A stretch of 8,726 nt of DNA from Spirochaetales bacterium UBA4629 (GCA_002406055.1 DHMZ01000069.1:1-8726), one strand, 5' to 3'; positions 1-6,815 are shown, numbered from the stretch's first letter. A program made the numbers and translations. Notes: generated by a model not told the origin, from the sequence alone.

Positions 1-1383
1 CTAATTTACGGTCTTATTATAAATATCATAATCATATTCAGAAAAACTCTGATTTGCAGTTTTCCTTATTTCAAGTACATCATCCAAGAAAGCTAAATAA
101 CCATCACTACCATTACAACGAAATTGTGAAGTTAGTTTAAGCCCCTTAGAACAATAGACTTTAGAGTTCAAAGCCTCAGCTTGTTTTTTTATTTCCCCAA
201 CTCTGCCTATATCATCTGTTGTAACAATTTGATCTTCATCTATAAAGAAAACACTAATCTTTGCAGCATTAATTATTTCTTTTATTTGATTTTCTCCCAG
301 ATTACCATACACACCAGATTTAAGTTTTAATCTATGAGCTTCATCAACTAAAATGCAGTCAAAAGTATTGGCCTTCGCATCGTAAAAAGAACCAGAGCCC
401 TTAAATAGCCCCTTCAAATAGCCTATTGTATAGCGTCCATTTCTTATTAAGCTTTGAGAAAATGTAAATCTTGGAGCAGAATTTTTGGTAGTATAAACAC
501 AAGAAAAGCCACTATTAATTATTTTTGCTAAAAGATTAATGGCTATAACAGATTTCCCTGTTCCTGGACCACCTTGAACAATTATGGTGCTTTTTCTTTC
601 ATCAGTAATAGAAAGTTCCACTAGTTTTAGTATAGTTGCGTAAGCTACTTGTTGTTCGTCAATCATTTCAAAAGAGGTGTTTCCATTAAGAACAGAACCA
701 ACAACATCCTGCAAAGATTTCGATGGCTTCAATTTTCCATTTTCAATTATGTCAAACAAATTCTTTTCAGATTTTGTCTTAACTTTGGAAGCTATGAAAT
801 CCGAAAGCTTTGTTCCATCATGTTGAAGAAAAACAGGAGCCTCTTTTATTACGTCTTTATATCTTTCGTTACATATTGAATTACGATTCTCTTCTTTGTA
901 ATTATGGAGGAAAGCACAAGGAATAAGGTTTACAGCATTATCGCGTACTGACTCATTAAAGTTTTCAATTAGCTTAGAGTATGAATATGCTTGTTGAGAA
1001 GGATGGGCTACTTCTCTCTCTGCACCACCTGTGAAAGCAATTACAACACACTCTCTCTGTGTTGCCTTACAGTTTTCCCATTGCTTTAACTCGATAATGA
1101 CAACATTGTCATTTTTGCCATCGCTACCTGCAATCATGAAATCAACACGCTTAGAAGTCAATGGGATTTGGTATTCCAAAGCAACACGTACATCATCATC
1201 TATCTCTCTATTGAATGAAATAATACTTGCAATTCTACTTAAAGAATTCTTCCATGATACAAATTCAGATTTGCTTTCTTTTGTGATTCCAAGAAAACGA
1301 AAAAGATTATCTAAGCGATCAGCAATCACACCATCATTAATATCTTGTTGAAAACTCCTTTTTGAACCTTCATAAACAATCAT
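1..1383 (-). CDS. DUF2075 (Schlafen group 3-type) helicase with N-terminal PD-(D/E)XK motif, apparently C-truncated
   Basis: A 460-residue ORF from the ATG at 1381-1383 to a TAG at 1-3. The N-terminal domain carries a nuclease-like signature: E70 in ALEYQIP, D81 in KRVDFMI and E98-L-K100 in IIELKQW. The NTPase/helicase core follows: Walker A GGPGTGKS (271-278), Walker B LVDEAH (345-350), IDEDQ (381-385) and the SQFRCNGSDGYLAFLDDVL segment (419-437). This wording is typical of DUF2075 proteins, related to the helicase part of Schlafen proteins. Members I recall are about 600-650 residues and carry further helicase motifs beyond this point, so some 150-190 residues seem missing. The match to the family runs to about residue 452, and the stop falls close to where the next conserved block should begin. 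It may be a nonsense mutation, a frameshift just outside the window, or a natural short form. GAGAG seven bases before the ATG is a fair ribosome site. Confidence 0.85.
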   Translation of the reverse strand: MIVYEGSKRSFQQDINDGVIADRLDNLFRFLGITKESKSEFVSWKNSLSRIASIISFNREIDDDVRVALEYQIPLTSKRVDFMIAGSDGKNDNVVIIELKQWENCKATQRECVVIAFTGGAEREVAHPSQQAYSYSKLIENFNESVRDNAVNLIPCAFLHNYKEENRNSICNERYKDVIKEAPVFLQHDGTKLSDFIASKVKTKSEKNLFDIIENGKLKPSKSLQDVVGSVLNGNTSFEMIDEQQVAYATILKLVELSITDERKSTIIVQGGPGTGKSVIAINLLAKIINSGFSCVYTTKNSAPRFTFSQSLIRNGRYTIGYLKGLFKGSGSFYDAKANTFDCILVDEAHRLKLKSGVYGNLGENQIKEIINAAKISVFFIDEDQIVTTDDIGRVGEIKKQAEALNSKVYCSKGLKLTSQFRCNGSDGYLAFLDDVLEIRKTANQSFSEYDYDIYNKTVN

Positions 1384-1456
1384 TTTTTTTCTCTCAAGAT
1401 TTATTTTAGCTTCTTTTTTTTATTAGTTAAATTAGTACTATATCGAAATACTTGGC

Positions 1457-2200
1457 TCATAATATAACATCTATATTCTTTAACTCTAGAAGTCGTGAAT
1501 ATTGCTTTTCTAAATCATTGAAGCTTAAGAAACTCACTCTCTTGTTATCTCTTAAAGACAAGAAAGCAGAATATGAGTACTTTGTTTCAAATTCTCTCAA
1601 GCGCATTTCATCTGCAACAATAACCATTCTTGTGTTAAAATCCTGAAGATCATAATACTTAAGAAGGGAATTCTGTATATCAGTAGTATTTTCAACTTCA
1701 AAGAGAGATGATGGCATCTTTCTCTTGTTAAACCATATTACATCGACAGTTTTTATTCTGTTTACAAAAATATCATAGGAAAAATGTGGAACTATTTGAA
1801 GAGAGCGTATACTCCCAAGTTTTGTATTTGAGAAGACCTTATTTTTATCTTGATCTGGAATGAAAGTATCCATATTTTTCATATTTCCAATTAAGACAAG
1901 AAGACCTTGATAATATGTATGATTGAAACTTTTTAATTCATTTGAATTTTTATTCTTTTCTGTTTCAACAACTATACCAATAGACTCTAACTTCTTTTTA
2001 TAGGATACAAGAGCATATAGTCCAGGTTTGATTCTATAGATGTTATCATCTTGCTGAACAATTCGTCTAATTGAAGCAAATGGTGTTTTTGTCTTCCATT
2101 GGCAATTTTCTATCGAAAATGTTTCTTTATACAATTGACCAAGAGTTGCAATGCCACCTAGTTTTTCTAATGTTTCTTCTACAGCCTGTCTTTGTGTCAT
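1457..2200 (-). CDS. Winged-helix protein with predicted restriction-endonuclease-like domain
   Basis: A 247-residue protein with no signal peptide or membrane segment. Residues 1-68 look like a winged helix: QAVEETLEKLGGIATLGQLY, then TPFASIRRIVQQ, then a YRIKPGLYALV wing. This resembles HARE-HTH-type modules found fused to nucleases and modification enzymes. Residues 92-230 form a second domain with PDQDKN at 115-120, VDVIWFN at 152-158 and FEVENTTDIQNSLLKYYDLQDF at 167-188, followed by MVIVAD. D153, E168 and E170 give a D...ExE pattern like the BamHI active site, a known variant of PD-(D/E)XK. I recall similar unnamed proteins with the same VDVIWFN/EVE/DIQNSL pattern, but the function is unknown to me. 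The start is firm because an in-frame TAA directly precedes the ATG. There is no convincing Shine-Dalgarno site. It may be a sequence-specific nuclease, or a nuclease with a DNA-reading head. The next gene starts 73 bases downstream. Confidence 0.75.
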   Translation of the reverse strand: MTQRQAVEETLEKLGGIATLGQLYKETFSIENCQWKTKTPFASIRRIVQQDDNIYRIKPGLYALVSYKKKLESIGIVVETEKNKNSNELKSFNHTYYQGLLVLIGNMKNMDTFIPDQDKNKVFSNTKLGSIRSLQIVPHFSYDIFVNRIKTVDVIWFNKRKMPSSLFEVENTTDIQNSLLKYYDLQDFNTRMVIVADEMRLREFETKYSYSAFLSLRDNKRVSFLSFNDLEKQYSRLLELKNIDVIL

Positions 2201-2206
2201 TTAATA

Positions 2207-2212
2207 ATTATA
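2207..2212 (-). promoter_or_regulatory. TATAAT -10 element directly ahead of the winged-helix nuclease gene
   Basis: A perfect TATAAT on the minus strand ends six bases before the ATG at 2198-2200. Transcription would then start at or next to the A of the start codon, giving a leaderless message. No -35 hexamer lies at 16-18 bases; the nearest TTGACA (2254-2259) is 41 bases away and cannot pair with it. A TATAAT can occur by chance in DNA this A/T-rich. Confidence 0.3.
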
Positions 2213-2394
2213 GTCTATCTTTTATTTATTTTGTTTCCTATTTCATACAACTATGTCAAATGAACAAGCAACTTTTTTATTAGGCTCAGTCACGAGTTTT
2301 GTTGATAAAACACAAAGCGAGTAAAACTAGTTGAACAAAAAAATAGATCTTCAACCTAATCACAAAAAACGGATGAGCAATTCTTAGATTTTGA

Positions 2395-3462
2395 CTAACA
2401 TTCAGAATTTTCCAATTTGTCATCAAGTTTTGGATGCTGCATATAAAAAATACTTTTCTGCCTTTCAATTTCAATCCGTAGTTGTTCTTTTGTTGGAAGA
2501 TATGTCAAATACTTTGACATGAAAAGATGGTCATTATCATGCAAGACAGAATATCGCGCAATATCCTCGCTAGTTTCACCACACAATAGAATTCCAATTG
2601 TAGGGTTATCTCCATCTTTCCGTTTAAGTTCATCATACATACGAACATACATATCTATCTGTCCAACATCTTGATGTGTAATTGTTCCCATCTTTAAGTC
2701 AATTAGAACATAGCACTTTAGTTCGATGTTATAAAAAACAAGATCAATATAATAGTCTTCTGTATCCGTCACAATATGCTGTTGACGTGCTACAAAAGCA
2801 AAGCCCTTTCCCATTTCCATGAGAAAATCTCGAATGTGGGAAATAATTGCGGACTCCAAATCCGACTCCGCAAAGGAATCTTCAATGCGAAAACCTAAAA
2901 ATTCTGCAACAATTGGACTTTTGAGAAGTTCAAATTGGTGTTTCTGGTCTATTATCGTTTTTTTGTTCATCTCGGCAATGATGGCTTCTTTTTTGGGAGA
3001 TTGAAGTAGTCGATAGTAATATTGTGTGCCTATATTACGATCAAGAGTGCGAGTACTCCAATTTTCGTTAGATGCTTCATTCATATACCAAAGACGAGCG
3101 TCTTCATCTGAAACACGTAATAAAGCACGAAAATGTGTCCAATTAAGATTTTGAACGCGCGCGTTCCAAATCTCATAGTTTGGAAAGCACAAATAAAACT
3201 GTCTATAATATCGAAGGTTTCGACTAGAGTAATTACTTCCAAATTCTTTAGTAAAAATATCAGCAAGAACCGAGATTAATCGTTTGCCATACTCTGCACG
3301 CTCAACACCATTCTGTTCTTCTTCAACAATTCGTTTTCCAATATTCCAATAGGTCATAATCATTGCACGGTTAGTTGCGTTATAGGCAAGACTCTGCCCA
3401 TTGGTAATCAATTTCTTAATATCTGAGATTATTGGTTGATACAAAATAAAGTTGTCATCCAT
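2395..3462 (-). CDS. DUF1016 / YhcG-family protein with PD-(D/E)XK nuclease domain
   Basis: A 355-residue protein that matches the DUF1016 family along its full length. The N-terminal domain (about 13-155) contains TYWNIGKRIVEEEQ, YGKRLI and the SSRNLRYYRQFY segment. The C-terminal domain (about 175-330) is a predicted PD-(D/E)XK nuclease with a helix acid near E203, D240 in YIDLVFYN, D255-L-K257 in VLIDLK, then GQIDMY and NPTIGILLC. The catalytic core therefore reads D...DxK, with Asp where many members have Glu, and looks intact. No signal peptide or membrane segment is seen, so it should be cytoplasmic. The family's role is not settled; members often sit beside restriction-modification or other defence genes (recalled). 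AAGGAG at 3472-3477, nine bases before the ATG, is a strong ribosome site. It is the first gene of its unit, and 194 bases separate it from the next gene. Confidence 0.9.
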   Translation of the reverse strand: MDDNFILYQPIISDIKKLITNGQSLAYNATNRAMIMTYWNIGKRIVEEEQNGVERAEYGKRLISVLADIFTKEFGSNYSSRNLRYYRQFYLCFPNYEIWNARVQNLNWTHFRALLRVSDEDARLWYMNEASNENWSTRTLDRNIGTQYYYRLLQSPKKEAIIAEMNKKTIIDQKHQFELLKSPIVAEFLGFRIEDSFAESDLESAIISHIRDFLMEMGKGFAFVARQQHIVTDTEDYYIDLVFYNIELKCYVLIDLKMGTITHQDVGQIDMYVRMYDELKRKDGDNPTIGILLCGETSEDIARYSVLHDNDHLFMSKYLTYLPTKEQLRIEIERQKSIFYMQHPKLDDKLENSEC

Positions 3463-3509
3463 TTGAAAAATCTCCTTTTAGTTGAGAACTTTTCTTATAA
3501 ATTAATTAA

Positions 3510-3538
3510 ATCATAACAAATGTTATTTTAACTGTCAG
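3510..3538 (-). promoter_or_regulatory. Predicted sigma70-type promoter for the nuclease block
   Basis: On the minus strand, -35 CTGACA (3533-3538) and -10 TATGAT (3510-3515) each match the consensus at five of six positions and are separated by exactly 17 bases. Transcription would start near 3503, giving a leader of about 40 bases that contains the AAGGAG ribosome site of the DUF1016 gene. It lies just downstream of the nrdD terminator, so the nuclease genes form a separate unit. Confidence 0.68.
3513..3526. promoter_or_regulatory. Inverted repeat in promoter spacer, candidate operator
   Basis: ATAACA-AA-TGTTAT is a perfect 6-2-6 inverted repeat covering the -10 side and spacer of the predicted promoter. 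That is a classic place for a repressor. No regulator is known. The winged-helix protein encoded two genes downstream in this unit is a possible binder, as inference only. In A/T-rich DNA a chance occurrence is plausible. Confidence 0.35.
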
Positions 3539-3578
3539 CCAATCATATTGCACTTCAAATGGAATATTATATTGATGT

Positions 3579-3623
3579 AAAAAAACTGCCTGTTCTCATT
3601 ATTAAAGGACAAGCAGCTTTTTA
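3579..3623 (-). terminator. Rho-independent terminator after nrdD
   Basis: On the minus-strand transcript, CTGCTTGTCC (3607-3616) pairs with GAACAGGCAG (3586-3595), with one mismatch and one G-U wobble, across an 11-base A/U-rich loop. A run of seven U follows (3579-3585). Flanking A and U runs extend the stem. It lies about 20 bases beyond the nrdD stop. The plus strand also ends in a short T run, so it could work in both directions, but no plus-strand gene needs it. Confidence 0.85.
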
Positions 3624-3642
3624 TTAAGTTATGTAATAGCTA

Positions 3643-6012
3643 TTAGCATGCACTATCAGCAAAAGCTTTGATGTTGGAAGCATTTGTTATAGTTTTAACT
3701 TCACCACGAGTAAAGGCAACAAGAGTTGGCGCCATCTTAACTCCATACTCCTTGCAAAGCTCTGGATTCTCTTCGGCATCAACGACTTCATACTTTATTC
3801 CTTTTTTATCCAAGAACTGTTTAGCCAAGCGGCAATTAGGACAAGTCTTTGTAGTGAAGAGGAGAATCTTATCTGTCTTATTTGCTTCGTCATTTGCTTT
3901 TGCAGTCTCTTCAGTATGCTTTCTCTCATGCTTTAGCTTTGAAGATGGAATATCATACTCTCTTCTCTCTTTAAACTCTTCACTCTTTCCTACGTTCCAG
4001 TTCTGTACAGGACGATAGTAGCCAGTAATTCTTGAATATACCTCTGTCTTCTTCTTACATACTGGGCATTCATATACCTCCCCTGCTATATATCCGTGCT
4101 CCTGGCAAACAGAGTATGTTGGGCTAAGAGTATAGTAAGGAATCTCATAGTTCTCAGCAATCTTTCTTACAAGAGTTGCGGCAGCTCTCCAATCAGGGAG
4201 TTTTTCACCAAGGAATGTGTGGAAAACAGTTCCTGATGTATAGAGTGTTTGAAGCTTATCCTGAATATCTAAGGCTTCAAATACATCATCTGTATAGTTA
4301 ACAGGAAGATGAGAAGAGTTTGTATAGTATGGGCTCTTATCATCAGAAGATGCTGTGATAATATCAGGGAACTGCTCAACATCGTGTTTCGCAAAACGAT
4401 AAGATGTGCTCTCTGCTGGAGTTGCTTCTAGATTATATAAGTCACCATATTCTTCCTGATAGTCCGACAGTCTTTCTCTCATGTGGTTCAAGCATTCAAT
4501 AGCAAAAGCCTCACCCTTTTCATCTGCAATATTGCATCTGAGCCAAGAAGCATTAAGACAAGCTTCGTTCATACCAACAAGACCAATTGTAGAGAAGTGG
4601 TTATTGAATGTGCCTAAGTATCTCTTCGTATATGGATACAAGCCTTCATCCAAGAACTTAGTAATAACTGTTCTCTTAACCTTTAAACTTCTTGCAGCAA
4701 TGTCCATCAAGCGGTCAAGGCGGTTGTAGAAATCTTCTTTGTCTTTTGAAAGGTATGCCAAGCGTGGCATATTAATTGTTACAACACCGATACTTCCTGT
4801 TGATTCACCTGACCCAAAGAAGCCACCTGTCTTCTTTCTTAGTTCTCTTAAGTCCAAGCGAAGACGACAGCACATACTTCTTACATCACTAGGATTCATA
4901 TCTGAATTGATGTAGTTAGAGAAATATGGAGTGCCATATTTAGCTGTCATAGTGAATAAGAGCTTGTTGTTCTCTGTTTCCGACCAATCAAAATCCTTTG
5001 TAATTGAATATGTTGGAATTGGGTACTGGAAACCTCGCCCCGCACTATCACCCTCGATCATAACTTCGATGAAGGCTCTATTAACCATATCAATTTCTTT
5101 CTGGCAATCGCCATATGTGAAGTCCATATTCTTGCCACCAACAATAGCTGGAACATTCTTCATATCCTCAGGGCATACCCAGTCAAGCGTAATATTTGAG
5201 AAAGGTGCCTGGGTTCCCCAACGAGAAGGAGTGTTTACACCATAGACGAAGGACTCAATGCACTTCTTTGTCTGCTCAAAAGAAAGATTGTCTGCCTTAA
5301 TGAAAGGCGCAAGATATGTATCAAAAGAAGAGAAAGCCTGAGCCCCTGCCCATTCATTTTGAAGAATACCTAAGAAGTTTACCATCTGATTACAAAGTGT
5401 TGCTAAGTGTTTAGCAGGAGCAGATGTAATCTTTCCAGTAAGACCACCAAGACCTTCCTGAATAAGCTGTTTAATTGACCAACCAGCGCAGTATCCTGTC
5501 AACATTGACAAATCGTGAATATGGAAATCGCAATTGCGGTGAGCAGATGCAATCTCTTCATCATAAATCTCACTAAGCCAATAGTTAGCTGTGATAGCAC
5601 CAGAGTTAGAAAGAATAAGACCACCAACTGAATAAGTAACAGTACTATTTTCTTTTACTCTCCAGTCATTAAGATTAAGGTAGTTGTCTACAACACTCTT
5701 ATAGTCGAGAGTTGCACTCTTCATGTTTCTGATTCTTTCTCTCTGCTTTCTGTAAAGAATATATGACTTAGCAACATCTTCGTATCCAGCTTGAGATAAG
5801 ACCCTTTCTACAGAGTCCTGTATATCTTCTACGCTAATCTTGCCATTCTTTACCTTACTAGCAAAATCTGAAGTAACCTTAAGTGCTATGAAATCTACAA
5901 TGTTCTCATCATATTCCTTATCAATAGACTTGAAAGCCTTCTCAATTGCAAGAGAAATCTTTTTTATATCAAAACTAACTTCTTTACCATCGCGTTTAAC
6001 TACATAGTACAT
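3643..6012 (-). CDS. nrdD: Anaerobic (class III) ribonucleoside-triphosphate reductase with fused C-terminal glutaredoxin-like domain
   Basis: A 789-residue, oxygen-sensitive glycyl-radical enzyme that reduces ribonucleoside triphosphates to deoxyribonucleotides. Residues 1-95 form an ATP-cone that senses ATP/dATP for overall activity. The catalytic barrel follows, with HIHDL at 164-168, GYCAGW with C175, and MCCRLRLDL with C381/C382 as likely radical and redox cysteines. The zinc site is C636, H639, C649 and C652. The glycyl radical residue is G664 in RITGYYRP. A charged linker (about 687-714) leads to a redoxin domain at 715-789 with CPNC at 724-727 and the cis-Pro-type MAPT at 760-763. A plain NrdD ends near residue 690, so the redoxin is a true in-frame fusion and probably the electron donor, in place of the formate used by E. 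coli NrdD. GGAG at 6022-6025 lies nine bases before the ATG. The gene follows nrdG by 109 bases, has its own NrdR-controlled promoter, and is closed by a terminator 20 bases past its stop. Confidence 0.96.
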   Translation of the reverse strand: MYYVVKRDGKEVSFDIKKISLAIEKAFKSIDKEYDENIVDFIALKVTSDFASKVKNGKISVEDIQDSVERVLSQAGYEDVAKSYILYRKQRERIRNMKSATLDYKSVVDNYLNLNDWRVKENSTVTYSVGGLILSNSGAITANYWLSEIYDEEIASAHRNCDFHIHDLSMLTGYCAGWSIKQLIQEGLGGLTGKITSAPAKHLATLCNQMVNFLGILQNEWAGAQAFSSFDTYLAPFIKADNLSFEQTKKCIESFVYGVNTPSRWGTQAPFSNITLDWVCPEDMKNVPAIVGGKNMDFTYGDCQKEIDMVNRAFIEVMIEGDSAGRGFQYPIPTYSITKDFDWSETENNKLLFTMTAKYGTPYFSNYINSDMNPSDVRSMCCRLRLDLRELRKKTGGFFGSGESTGSIGVVTINMPRLAYLSKDKEDFYNRLDRLMDIAARSLKVKRTVITKFLDEGLYPYTKRYLGTFNNHFSTIGLVGMNEACLNASWLRCNIADEKGEAFAIECLNHMRERLSDYQEEYGDLYNLEATPAESTSYRFAKHDVEQFPDIITASSDDKSPYYTNSSHLPVNYTDDVFEALDIQDKLQTLYTSGTVFHTFLGEKLPDWRAAATLVRKIAENYEIPYYTLSPTYSVCQEHGYIAGEVYECPVCKKKTEVYSRITGYYRPVQNWNVGKSEEFKERREYDIPSSKLKHERKHTEETAKANDEANKTDKILLFTTKTCPNCRLAKQFLDKKGIKYEVVDAEENPELCKEYGVKMAPTLVAFTRGEVKTITNASNIKAFADSAC

Positions 6013-6072
6013 TATTTATTTCTCCATTGTGGTGAAGACAGTAGCACATTCGAAATTGATTTGCAATAGTAA

Positions 6073-6101
6073 ATTATACTGTATAAAGTGTATCAAATTA
6101 A
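6073..6101 (-). promoter_or_regulatory. Predicted nrdD promoter
   Basis: A perfect -10 hexamer TATAAT lies at 6073-6078 on the minus strand. With a 17-base spacer the -35 position (6096-6101) reads TTAATT, only three of six matches, so the promoter may need help or be intrinsically moderate. The predicted start of transcription is near 6066, leaving a leader of about 54 bases. The -10 overlaps the proximal NrdR box. Position and the flanking boxes support it; the weak -35 is the main doubt. Confidence 0.6.
6076..6091 (-). promoter_or_regulatory. NrdR box, proximal copy
   Basis: Read on the minus strand, ACACTTTATACAGTAT matches the recalled NrdR consensus at 13 of 16 positions. The spacer to the distal box is 15 bases, giving a 31-bp centre-to-centre distance. 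It overlaps the nrdD -10 element and promoter spacer, so occupancy should block RNA polymerase. The weaker match is offset by the correct spacing. Confidence 0.78.
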
Positions 6102-6106
6102 CACAC

Positions 6107-6122
6107 ACGCTATATATAGCGT
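6107..6122 (-). promoter_or_regulatory. NrdR box, distal copy (perfect 16-bp palindrome)
   Basis: ACGCTATATATAGCGT is a perfect palindrome. It matches the NrdR-box consensus aCaCwAtATaTwGtgt (recalled) at 14 of 16 positions, and the two differences are symmetrical. NrdR is a zinc-finger/ATP-cone repressor that binds paired boxes ahead of ribonucleotide reductase genes. The last base overlaps the nrdG stop codon. A second box lies 31 bp away, about three helical turns, which is the usual arrangement. Confidence 0.85.
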
Positions 6123-6814
6123 TATGCCCTATCTCTTATTGATACATTTTCTATATAACATTTTAATTGATTAACATAGTTTTTGAGCTCCGCAATGGAG
6201 GGGGAAGTAAAGCCTTTTTTGATTGTATCTTCTGACTCTACAAAGGATTGCAAGAAATACCTTTTTGCTCCTTTAATTTTTCTTCCAATTTTTTCAAAAT
6301 TTTCGCTATTGTGTAGTTCTTTTACGACAGTTGTGCGGAACTCATAGTCAACTTTTGAAGATAGAAGATAGTCAATACTCTCTTCTATTCTAGAGGTATC
6401 TACTTTAACGCCAGCAACCCTATCGTAATCATCAAGGCTTGTCTTTATATCCATAGCGCAATAGTCACATACTTTACTCTCAACAGCTTCTTTTAAAACA
6501 GAAGGCATATAGCCATTTGTATCTAGCTTAACAAGAAATCCTAAATCCTTTATTTTCCTCATAAAAGGAATTAAGTCTTTATTGAGTGTTGGTTCGCCTC
6601 CTGTAACAACTACGCCTTCAATCATGTTTCTTCTCTTCTTTAGAAAAGAAAAGATTTCATCTTCTTCAATTACAGGTTCATTTTCTGGAGCAAGCACTAA
6701 TGGCCCATTTTGACAAAATGGACAACGGAAATTACATGCCCCAGTAAAAAGTATTGATGCACAATAACCCGGGAAATCAACAAGAGTTAGTTTTTGTATG
6801 CCATGAATAATCAT
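6122..6814 (-). CDS. nrdG: Anaerobic ribonucleoside-triphosphate reductase activating protein (radical SAM)
   Basis: A 230-residue radical-SAM activase. With a [4Fe-4S] cluster it cleaves S-adenosylmethionine and abstracts hydrogen from the NrdD glycine to create the glycyl radical. The cluster ligands are C27, C31 and C34 in CNFRCPFC, and the SAM-binding GGEPT lies at 72-76. The opening MIIHGIQKLTLVDFPG and the overall wording match the NrdG2-type subgroup (TIGR02495-like, from memory) rather than the short E. coli NrdG. I chose the ATG at 6812-6814. A longer in-frame start at 6895 would add 27 Lys/Glu-rich residues read out of frame from the topB tail, and family members begin close to the chosen Met. 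The topB stop is one base upstream, so translation is probably coupled. A modest AGGA lies about 12 bases before the start. No promoter of its own is visible. The stop codon shares bases with an NrdR-like palindrome that serves the next gene, nrdD. Confidence 0.93.
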   Translation of the reverse strand: MIIHGIQKLTLVDFPGYCASILFTGACNFRCPFCQNGPLVLAPENEPVIEEDEIFSFLKKRRNMIEGVVVTGGEPTLNKDLIPFMRKIKDLGFLVKLDTNGYMPSVLKEAVESKVCDYCAMDIKTSLDDYDRVAGVKVDTSRIEESIDYLLSSKVDYEFRTTVVKELHNSENFEKIGRKIKGAKRYFLQSFVESEDTIKKGFTSPSIAELKNYVNQLKCYIENVSIRDRA

Positions 6815-6815
6815 C

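Noticed and set aside
1384..1456. Promoter or terminator between the winged-helix gene and the DUF2075 gene
   Set aside because: Only A/T-rich sequence and a short TAGTACTA palindrome are visible; no hexamer pair with proper spacing and no stem with a T run.
2330..2355. Inverted repeat GTTGAA/TTCAAC as a terminator for the DUF1016 gene
   Set aside because: Only six base pairs with a 14-base loop, and the T run is inside the loop instead of after the stem.
2286..2474. 62-residue minus-strand ORF with a hydrophobic stretch, overlapping the 3' end of the DUF1016 gene
   Set aside because: It overlaps 80 bases of a well-matched gene in another frame, has no ribosome site I can see, and its hydrophobic part is what A/T-rich sequence gives by chance.
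1..3480. Base composition as proof that the nuclease block was acquired
   Set aside because: Hand counts of a few 60-base lines gave 22-35% G+C in the nuclease genes and 45% in nrdD, but the topB lines were also 33-35%, so nrdD is the outlier and the contrast does not show transfer.
3668..4018. 116-residue plus-strand ORF
   Set aside because: It is antisense to the redoxin domain and zinc/glycyl-radical region of nrdD, which are clearly the real product.
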